Origin: Anaerolineae bacterium
GTDB taxonomy: Bacteria > Chloroflexota > Anaerolineae > UBA4142
Direction of reading: 5' to 3'
NCBI GenBank assembly: GCA_026417715.1
Contig: JAOACU010000103.1
Coordinates: 1 to 9,229 of the forward strand
DNA: 9,229 bases
In this document: one piece after another, positions 1 to 5,658 of the stretch
Layout: each line of letters starts with the position of its first letter
Numbering within the stretch: the first letter of the stretch is position 1
Notes under the pieces: generated by a model
What the model saw: only the letters and a program-made list of their open reading frames with translations
Told to the model about the DNA's origin: nothing
The model's database searches: none
Translations under genes and position numbers: made by a program

Positions 1-407
1 CGATTCGCGAAGCGCACCGCGTTATCAAGCGCGGTGGGCGTATCATCATCTTTGCGCCGAATCGTCTCTATCCATTCGAGACACACGGGATATGCTTGGG
101 CAAGCGGTACATTTTTGGCAACATTCCGCTCGTTAGTTATCTCCCCGATTTTGTGCGCGCCAAACTTGTGCCTTACGCGCGCGCGTACACTGTGCATAGT
201 ATTCGCACGCTCTTTGACGGATTGGATGGCGCGTTCATCGTGCACACGCAAATTTATCCCGGCTATGACAAGATCGCGCGACGAAACGCCTTGCTTGCGC
301 GCGTCTTGCGCGGCATCACGTACTTTTTGGAGAACACGCCGTTGCGCGTGTTCGGATTGTCGCACTTTATCGTGTGGGAGAAAAACAATGAGCCAATGAG
401 CCAATGA
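1..407 (+). CDS. Class I SAM-dependent methyltransferase, C-terminal part (5' truncated)
   Basis: The reading frame is open from base 3 to the TGA at 405-407, so the gene starts before the window. The visible 134 residues begin IREAHRVIKRGGRIIIFAPN. This matches the late Rossmann-fold element of UbiE/Methyltransf_11-type enzymes: a helix ending in a K/R-x-GG turn, followed by a hydrophobic strand. After it comes LYPFETHG, typical of the acceptor side of small-molecule or glycan methyltransferases. The SAM-binding GxGxG motif lies outside the window, so the substrate cannot be named. The last codons (NEPMSQ, stop) are made by the first copies of a CAATGAGC repeat, so the natural C-terminus may have been altered by repeat growth. 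The family call is fairly secure; the specific function is unknown. Confidence 0.75.
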   Translation, partial: IREAHRVIKRGGRIIIFAPNRLYPFETHGICLGKRYIFGNIPLVSYLPDFVRAKLVPYARAYTVHSIRTLFDGLDGAFIVHTQIYPGYDKIARRNALLARVLRGITYFLENTPLRVFGLSHFIVWEKNNEPMSQ

Positions 408-477
408 ACCAATGAGCCAAATGAATCACCAATCGCTAATCACTAATCACTAATCTCTAATCTCCATCTCCAATCTT
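386..477. repeat. Short tandem repeat, 8-bp units passing into 7-bp units
   Basis: Four octamers CAATGAGC/CAATGAAC (386-417) are followed by a 12-base transition (418-429). Heptamers then follow: CAATCGC, TAATCAC, TAATCAC, TAATCTC, TAATCTC, a 6-base unit CATCTC and CAATCTT (430-477). The first units overlap the end of the methyltransferase gene and supply its stop codon. The rest fills the gap before the UPF0175 promoter. No hairpin followed by a T-run is visible, so it is not an ordinary terminator. Confidence 0.9.
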
Positions 478-481
478 TGGC

Positions 482-511
482 TTAGCAATTTTGTTTGGAA
501 TGGGGTATAAT
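482..511 (+). promoter_or_regulatory. Sigma70-type promoter for the UPF0175-gyrA unit
   Basis: A perfect TATAAT -10 hexamer is at 506-511. The best -35 candidate is TTAGCA at 482-487 (4 of 6 matches to TTGACA) with an 18-bp spacer. It lies between the tandem repeat and the UPF0175 start, which gives a leader of about 25 nt. No terminator separates UPF0175 from gyrA, so the promoter may also serve gyrA. The -10 is strong; the -35 is weak. Confidence 0.6.
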
Positions 512-542
512 AGGCGCGGGTAAAAGGAAAGGAGTGTGAATA

Positions 543-809
543 ATGGAGCGCGTTACTCTAGAAATACCTGAAGAACTTGCGGGCACATTGCACATAGATC
601 AAACGCGGGTTAAAGAACTCGTTATGCTGGGGTTCTTTCAACTCAAACTCCAAGAGGCACTTACACTTTACAAGCGCGGTATTGTGTCCTTTGGTCGTGC
701 CGCTGAAATCGCTGGTGTCTCCGAGCGCGAACTAGTTCGGTATGCACGTGCCTATGCGATTCGTCCGCGTTGGGATGAGCAAATGCTACACGAGGAGTTG
801 GGAGAGTGA
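543..809 (+). CDS. UPF0175 family small protein (probable antitoxin-type regulator)
   Basis: This 88-residue protein has the UPF0175 layout. A short N-terminal strand, VTLEIPEEL (residues 4-12), is followed by a helix and then LYKRGIVSFGRAAEIAGVSE (about 42-61). The latter is the family's helix-turn-helix-like core, where the SxGxAAExAGVS pattern is diagnostic. The usual DEQMLHEEL-type acidic tail ends the protein. UPF0175 genes are often found next to PIN-domain (DUF3368) genes and are treated as antitoxins of such pairs; this is family knowledge, not shown here. The start is set by AAAGGAG at 528-534, 8 nt before ATG, under a TATAAT promoter. The expected toxin is absent: only a 25-codon ORF follows. 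The protein may therefore be an orphan antitoxin or a DNA-binding regulator. Confidence 0.8.
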   Translation: MERVTLEIPEELAGTLHIDQTRVKELVMLGFFQLKLQEALTLYKRGIVSFGRAAEIAGVSERELVRYARAYAIRPRWDEQMLHEELGE

Positions 810-883
810 AGGTCGTCAGCGATGATGAAGGTCTAGTGCGTCAGGTGCAACAAGACATTCAGAAGAAGATTCGCGGAGGATAA
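806..883 (+). CDS. 25-residue ORF overlapping UPF0175; possible PIN-toxin remnant or gyrA leader peptide
   Basis: A GTG start at 806 overlaps the UPF0175 stop in a GTGA arrangement. A good Shine-Dalgarno, GAGGAG (792-797), lies 8 nt upstream. Translation gives MKVVSDDEGLVRQVQQDIQK and five more residues, then TAA at 881-883. DUF3368 PIN toxins, common partners of UPF0175, typically begin with a strand like M-I-V-V-S/A-D followed by further conserved residues. Here VVSD is present but the rest of a domain is missing. It may be the start of a toxin gene with the body deleted. Alternatively, it may be a short coupling peptide, because its last Gly-Gly codons contain the gyrA ribosome binding site and its stop lies 3 nt before the gyrA start. 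Expression is likely from the signals; the origin is inference. Confidence 0.4.
   Translation: MKVVSDDEGLVRQVQQDIQKKIRGG
875..879 (+). promoter_or_regulatory. Ribosome binding site supporting the TTG start of gyrA
   Basis: GGAGG stands 7 nt before TTG at 887, which fixes the non-ATG start of the gyrase gene. The site lies inside the final codons of the small ORF at 806-883, so translation of that ORF would pass over it. This arrangement is suited to translational coupling. Confidence 0.75.
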
Positions 884-886
884 CGC

Positions 887-3358
887 TTGGCAGACAAGGA
901 ACAACTCACAATTGGTAACGTCAAACCGATTGAAATCGCAACCGAGATGCGGAATGCGTACCTCGATTACGCAATGTCCGTCATCACTGCGCGCGCGCTC
1001 CCCGATGTGCGCGACGGTTTAAAGCCCGTGCAACGTCGCATCCTCTACGCGATGGGCGAAATGGGTTTGCGTCATAACGCCGCGTACAAAAAATGCGCGC
1101 GCATCGTCGGCGATGTGCTGGGACGCTATCACCCACACGGCGATCAAGCCGTGTACGACGCGCTCGTGCGGATGGCGCAAGATTTTACGATGCGCTATCC
1201 ATTGATTGACGGACAAGGCAACTTTGGCTCGATTGACGCGGACCCGCCAGCGGCGATGCGTTACACCGAAGCGCGCCTCACCGAAATCGCGGAAGAAATG
1301 TTGCTCGACATTGATCGCGATACCGTTGACTTTGGCGAAAATTTCGATGGCACACTCAAAGAGCCGCGTGTCCTGCCTGCCAAAGTGCCGAACCTTCTAC
1401 TCAACGGCACAGCGGGCATCGCGGTTGGTATGGCGACGAGTATTCCACCGCACAACTTGAACGAACTTGTGGACGCCATCAAGTACCTCATCGAACGCTG
1501 GGACAAGATTGACGATGTGGAAGTGGACGATTTGATGCGATTCGTGCAAGGTCCCGATTTTCCAACCGCTGGCATCATTCTCGGCACTGAAGGTATTCGA
1601 CAAGCATACGCCACAGGGAACGGTCGCATCATCATTCGCGGCAAGATTCACACCGAAGAAGCGGGTGGCGGCAAATCGCGCATCGTCATCACCGAACTGC
1701 CGTACCAAGTCAACAAAGCATCGCTCATCGAACGCATCGCCGAACTCGTGCGCGATCACAAAATCGAAGACATTGCCGATTTGCGCGACGAATCGGATCG
1801 GCAAGGGATGAGCATCATCGTCGAGTTGAAACGTGGCGCGGATCCGCAACCCGTCATCAATCAACTGCTCAAGTACACCGCGCTCCAATCGGGTTTCTCG
1901 ATCAATATGCTCGCGCTCGTGGATGGCGAGCCGAAGGTGTTGTCGCTCAAACGAATGTTGCAACTGTACGTGCAACATCGGCAACAGGTCATCACACGTC
2001 GAACACAGTTCGATTTGGACAAGGCGCGCGCGCGCGAACACATTCTCGAAGGACTCAAGATCGCACTCGATTATCTTGACGAAGTGATCAAAACGATTCG
2101 TCAATCGCCCGATGCGGACACGGCGAAGGAACGGCTCATCAAACGATTCAAGTTGACCGAGATTCAAGCGCAAGCGATTCTCGATATGCAACTGCGCCGC
2201 CTCGCCGCGTTGGAGCGCAAGAAAATCGAAGAGGAACTCGCGCAAGTCAAACAGCAAATCAAGTACCTCGAAGATTTGCTCAAGCATCCGAAGAAAATTC
2301 TCGGCGTCATCTCGGACGAACTCACCGATTTGAAGAAACGCTTTGGCGATACGCGCCGCACGCACATTGTAGAAAGTGGCGCGGAAACACCGACCGAATT
2401 CAAAGCGGAAGATTTGGTGCAAGAGCAAGCCGTGCTCATTTCGATTACGCAACGCGGTTACATAAGTCGTGTGCCCCTCAGTTCAGTGCGTCGCACGGCG
2501 ACTGGCTCCAAGAGTGTGCAGACGCGCGAAGAAGACGCAGTGCAGTATCTCTTGCCCGCGAACACGCGCGACACGCTCTTGATTTTCACAAACAAGGGCA
2601 AAGCGTATCCCTTGCGCGCGCATCAAGTTCCCGATGTGGAACGCCAGCCCAAGGGTTTGCCGCTCAACAACTTTTTGTCGTTTGAAGAAAACGAGCGCGT
2701 CACGTCGGCAGTAGCAGTTCCTGATTTTGCGGCGGCGGAATTTTTGACGATGGCAACAGTGCAAGGGCGCGCCAAACGCACCCCGCTGGCAGAGTTCGAT
2801 GGAATTCGCGCGTCGGGTGTCGTCGCCATCAACTTGAACGAAGGGGACGAACTGGGTTGGGCGCGTCTCACCGACGGCAACGGCGAATTGATTTTTGTCA
2901 CCGAGCAAGGTCAAGCGATGCGCTGCAAAGAAGCGGACGTGCCTGTGCAGGGACGCGCGGCGGGTGGCGTGTATGGTATCAAGTTGAACGAAGGCGACAA
3001 GGTCGCGTCAATGGACGTGGTGCAACCCGACGGCTTTTTGCTCATCGTCACGACGAAAGGATACGGCAAACGCACGCCGATCAAAGAGTACGCGGTGCAA
3101 AATCGCTACACCAAAGGCGTTTCGACGCTGGGGCGCGATCCCGCACGCGCGGGAGTGATTGCGGCAGCGCGCGTCGTCAACGAGGACGACGATGTGACGA
3201 TCATCGCGACGAGTGGACACGTCTTGCGCGCGCGCGTTGCCAATCTACCTAAAGCCAAACGCACCTCTAAGGAAAGCGAAGTGATGAAGTTGAAGGAAGG
3301 CGATGCGGTGGCAAGTATCGCGCGGTTGGAAAGTGACAAGGCAAAAAGGGAAAAGTGA
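887..3358 (+). CDS. gyrA: DNA gyrase subunit A (type IIA topoisomerase A subunit)
   Basis: This 823-residue protein has the normal GyrA length. With GyrB it would introduce negative supercoils by breaking and rejoining both DNA strands. The start is TTG, with GGAGG 7 nt upstream. The N-terminal breakage-reunion domain runs from about 15 to 490: LDYAMSVITARALPDVRDGL (26-45), the winged-helix region around HPHGD (82-86) and AAMRYTE with catalytic Tyr126. The C-terminal pinwheel shows six blade motifs, centred near Gly524, 571, 627, 675, 725 and 777, as in GyrA. Two residues are odd. The position of E. coli Ser83 is Gln87, while the following Asp (Asp91) is kept. The GyrA box, normally QRRGGKG in blade 1, is replaced by RRTATGSK at 535-542. 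Because the box is needed for DNA wrapping, a ParC-like (topoisomerase IV) role is possible. No terminator follows, so transcription may continue into the cassette at 3371. Confidence 0.93.
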   Translation: MADKEQLTIGNVKPIEIATEMRNAYLDYAMSVITARALPDVRDGLKPVQRRILYAMGEMGLRHNAAYKKCARIVGDVLGRYHPHGDQAVYDALVRMAQDFTMRYPLIDGQGNFGSIDADPPAAMRYTEARLTEIAEEMLLDIDRDTVDFGENFDGTLKEPRVLPAKVPNLLLNGTAGIAVGMATSIPPHNLNELVDAIKYLIERWDKIDDVEVDDLMRFVQGPDFPTAGIILGTEGIRQAYATGNGRIIIRGKIHTEEAGGGKSRIVITELPYQVNKASLIERIAELVRDHKIEDIADLRDESDRQGMSIIVELKRGADPQPVINQLLKYTALQSGFSINMLALVDGEPKVLSLKRMLQLYVQHRQQVITRRTQFDLDKARAREHILEGLKIALDYLDEVIKTIRQSPDADTAKERLIKRFKLTEIQAQAILDMQLRRLAALERKKIEEELAQVKQQIKYLEDLLKHPKKILGVISDELTDLKKRFGDTRRTHIVESGAETPTEFKAEDLVQEQAVLISITQRGYISRVPLSSVRRTATGSKSVQTREEDAVQYLLPANTRDTLLIFTNKGKAYPLRAHQVPDVERQPKGLPLNNFLSFEENERVTSAVAVPDFAAAEFLTMATVQGRAKRTPLAEFDGIRASGVVAINLNEGDELGWARLTDGNGELIFVTEQGQAMRCKEADVPVQGRAAGGVYGIKLNEGDKVASMDVVQPDGFLLIVTTKGYGKRTPIKEYAVQNRYTKGVSTLGRDPARAGVIAAARVVNEDDDVTIIATSGHVLRARVANLPKAKRTSKESEVMKLKEGDAVASIARLESDKAKREK

Positions 3359-3370
3359 AAAATAGAACGA

Positions 3371-4534
3371 ATGTACAGAGATGAGTTTATGAGAACTCGA
3401 GGGAAAGAACGCGTTGTATCCAGAAAATATCTCAGAAAACTGATACGAGAATCACTTCGCGCTCAAGGTTATTCAATAAACAAAACGAATATTTCGTTAC
3501 GGGTAGATACAAAGGATGCTATACGACAAACGCATTCTTTGGCTAGACTTGCTGAGATTGAACGCGCGAGGAAGAGTCTAAGTCCTTACGAAGATGTTCT
3601 TATAAACTATATTGCCAACGGCAACGAGGTAGAACCGACAAGAATTCGTCCTGTTATCGTTACTGTTGCTCCGAACACCGAATATTCTCGTTTATTCCGA
3701 TATGCAAGTTTACATTGGAGCATCCCGATTTCCAATGGATACGGACGACGCTTGCGGTTTCTGATCTTTGATGAGACTAACGGGAAATTATTGGGTCTAC
3801 TTGGTCTAAGCGATCCTGTCTTTGGTTTACGCGCACGGGATGAATGGATAGGATGGAATTTTGAACAACGTCGCCGACGTCTCTATAATGTAATGGACGC
3901 ATATGTGCTCGGGGCTGTACCTCCATACTCAAATTTGTTATGCGGCAAGTTTGTAGCAATGATTGTTACAAGTCGTGAGGTTAGGGAAGCTTTTCATTAT
4001 CGTTATCAGGGTCGTAAAACAATTATTTTACAACGTGAATGTCCTGCAGAACTTGCTTTGGTGACAACTACCTCGGCATTAGGAAAATCATCTTTATACA
4101 ACCGACTGAAATACCGAGATCGCTTTGTAATGCAAAGAGTCGGTTATACCGCAGGGTGGGGAACTTTCCACTTTGCTAATGGGATATACGAAAAGATGTT
4201 GGCTTTTGCAAGTGTGCACTGCAAAGGAACCGCAAAAGCAGAAAAGTGGGGCGGAGGTGAATTTCGCAACAGGAAAGAAGTTATCAGAAAGTGCCTACAG
4301 GTTTTAGACTTTCCAGAAGATTGGATGCTTCATCGGATCGAAAGAGAAGTTTTTGTAGCCCCTCTTGCGAGCAATACTCGTGAATATCTTCGCGGCGAGG
4401 CAGATCGCTTGAACTATTGGACAGAATCTGTGCAAGACTATTTTGAGTTCTTTAGAGAACGTTGGCTTTTGCCTCGTGCTGCGCGCAATACGTCATACAA
4501 GGGCTTTTGTCGAGAGGAATGGCGATTATGGTAG
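3371..4534 (+). CDS. DruA-like DUF4338 protein, first gene of a DruA-NurA-HerA cassette
   Basis: This 387-residue protein is recognised as DUF4338, the domain of DruA from the Druantia anti-phage system. Core signs are LLGLLGLSDPVFGLRARDEW (140-159), then IGW and the basic EQRRRRLYNVMDAYVLGAVP (165-184). Further signs are LVTTTSALGKSSLYNRL (230-246), GYTAGWGTFHF (258-268) and a C-terminal APLASNTREYLRGE ... FRERWLLPRA (330-370) as in DruA-type proteins. The N-terminus (1-65) is very basic. No signal peptide or membrane segment is seen. The molecular activity of DUF4338 is not settled, and related domains are also found joined to transposases, so a mobile-element role must be kept open. It begins 12 bp after gyrA with no clear ribosome binding site (Met7 at 3389 is an alternative start), and ends overlapping nurA by 7 bp. 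Its AT content and ATA, AGA and TTA codons differ from gyrA, suggesting transfer. Confidence 0.78.
   Translation: MYRDEFMRTRGKERVVSRKYLRKLIRESLRAQGYSINKTNISLRVDTKDAIRQTHSLARLAEIERARKSLSPYEDVLINYIANGNEVEPTRIRPVIVTVAPNTEYSRLFRYASLHWSIPISNGYGRRLRFLIFDETNGKLLGLLGLSDPVFGLRARDEWIGWNFEQRRRRLYNVMDAYVLGAVPPYSNLLCGKFVAMIVTSREVREAFHYRYQGRKTIILQRECPAELALVTTTSALGKSSLYNRLKYRDRFVMQRVGYTAGWGTFHFANGIYEKMLAFASVHCKGTAKAEKWGGGEFRNRKEVIRKCLQVLDFPEDWMLHRIEREVFVAPLASNTREYLRGEADRLNYWTESVQDYFEFFRERWLLPRAARNTSYKGFCREEWRLW
4512..4518 (+). promoter_or_regulatory. Ribosome binding site choosing the nurA start
   Basis: GAGAGGA is 9 nt before ATG 4528 but directly abuts ATG 4519. This supports 4528 as the start rather than 4519 or the upstream TTG at 4462. 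It lies within the last codons of the DruA-like gene. Confidence 0.65.
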
Positions 4535-5658
4535 ATACACTCTCGTCCACTTGTTTCGCCGATTTACCTGATGCACTTGTTCATGAGTTACTACATTGCG
4601 CTACGTCCGTTGCCGATGGTGTCCAACAACGCGTCAATGCTTTGCGATCATTACAATCTCAATTAAGGCACCAAGCACGCAGTTTAGGATTGATTCGTCG
4701 CAAGGCGGATTTAGATGTAGCACCTGAACCGAGTGTTGTGGGTATAGATGGTTCGTATCAGATTCATCGCTTGACTGCTCTTGATCTTTGCGCGGCGGCT
4801 GCGGTAGCCGTTGAAGGTACGGTTAAAGAAGCACGACGATACTGGCCTGAACCTCACCATCGTATTTGGGTTGACGGTGTGCCTCATCAAGGACAGCCCG
4901 CAGGGGTTCTGCGCGCTGTAATGGTAGGCATGGAATTAGAATTAGCAGCGGAAGCCCCGCACGATTTAGTGTTGTTGGATGGTTCGTTTGCCTCATTGAT
5001 TATCTATCTCAATCAGGGAGTCACACAGATTGAGCAAGTTGCACCACAACTAGCCAATGTTCTTGAAAAGCACTGGCAAGACGGTTCTCTGTTTAACAGT
5101 TTACTCATCCTTCTCTCCAGTAATCGTACGGTCGCAGTTCCAAAATTCACATCAAAAAATGAGCTGGTCTCGCAAGCAAAGATGTCACTGCCGCAAGGGG
5201 TGGACGGAAAGACCTTAGCCACCCTTATACTTGAACCAGGTGAGTATACCCAACCGCTGGCGCTGGCTAAGCCAGAATCACGCGAGGATTATCACTTACC
5301 ACCTCCAGCGGATAATACAAAACTGAATTTGCTTATGGACAAAATTCATGTGATCTATTTTCGACCATATGGCTGGACGGCGGCTTTACGTTTGGAAGTA
5401 CCTAGCGTGATCAGTAACAGTCCGACACGCTTGTCCATCGTTTTGGAAGGCATCACAAGACAATTTTTCTCTCCGGCGGTTTTTGAACCTTATCCCTTGT
5501 TCTTGGCAGATCGTATGGTCAAGAGTCTAGGAGCAGGTGTTCAGGTCGTCGAACAATCTGTTGCCCAGCATATTGCGAAAGCAAGTATTGATGTTGAGAC
5601 AACATTACTCTTTCTTCAAAACTATCGCACGGAAGGTGGAAGAGGAGGTACAATATGA
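4528..5658 (+). CDS. nurA: NurA-domain nuclease
   Basis: This 376-residue protein is in the size range of NurA, a metal-dependent 5'-3' exonuclease/endonuclease with an RNase H-like core that docks on the HerA ring. A helical N-terminus (15-55, coiled-coil-like) precedes VVGIDGSYQIH (70-80), where Asp74 is the expected first metal ligand. A helix with Glu136/Glu138 and then LVLLDGSFAS (147-156) with Asp151 follow. Later come GEYTQPLALAK (238-248), YFRPYGWTAALRLEVP (277-292) with Glu290, and EPYPLFLADRM (320-330), matching the closing NurA motif. That last motif carries Asp328 where archaeal enzymes have, as I recall, a conserved His. The gene overlaps the DruA-like gene by 7 bp and the HerA gene by 4 bp (ATGA), so the three are surely co-translated. 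The NurA call rests on motif order plus the HerA neighbour; overall similarity to archaeal NurA would be low. Confidence 0.82.
   Translation: MVDTLSSTCFADLPDALVHELLHCATSVADGVQQRVNALRSLQSQLRHQARSLGLIRRKADLDVAPEPSVVGIDGSYQIHRLTALDLCAAAAVAVEGTVKEARRYWPEPHHRIWVDGVPHQGQPAGVLRAVMVGMELELAAEAPHDLVLLDGSFASLIIYLNQGVTQIEQVAPQLANVLEKHWQDGSLFNSLLILLSSNRTVAVPKFTSKNELVSQAKMSLPQGVDGKTLATLILEPGEYTQPLALAKPESREDYHLPPPADNTKLNLLMDKIHVIYFRPYGWTAALRLEVPSVISNSPTRLSIVLEGITRQFFSPAVFEPYPLFLADRMVKSLGAGVQVVEQSVAQHIAKASIDVETTLLFLQNYRTEGGRGGTI
5641..5648 (+). promoter_or_regulatory. Strong ribosome binding site for herA
   Basis: AGAGGAGG is 6 nt before ATG 5655, inside the 3' end of nurA. It is the strongest translation signal in the cassette, and fits a need for more HerA (a hexamer) than the upstream DruA-like protein, whose start has no visible site. 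Confidence 0.8.

Noticed and set aside
34..399. 121-codon plus-strand ORF in the first 400 bases
   Set aside because: The overlapping frame ending at 407 gives clear methyltransferase motifs (GGRIIIFAPN). The 121-codon frame is Arg/Ser/Cys-rich and low in sense.
386..477. CRISPR array
   Set aside because: Units are 7-8 bp with no spacers, and no cas genes are nearby.
1397..2452. Long 351-codon minus-strand ORF opposite gyrA
   Set aside because: It is a shadow of the GC-rich gyrA codons. The product is Phe/Asp/Arg-rich without a recognisable domain, and gyrA is certain on the plus strand.
4462..4527. Longer N-terminus for the NurA-like protein (TTG 4462 or ATG 4519)
   Set aside because: Both overlap the DruA-like gene further without a properly spaced ribosome binding site. 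ATG 4528 has GAGAGGA 9 nt upstream.
3371..4534. DUF4338 gene as a simple insertion sequence transposase
   Set aside because: No fused DDE domain, inverted repeats or target duplication is seen, and its end overlaps nurA as in an operon. It is not fully excluded, because DUF4338 also occurs joined to transposases.
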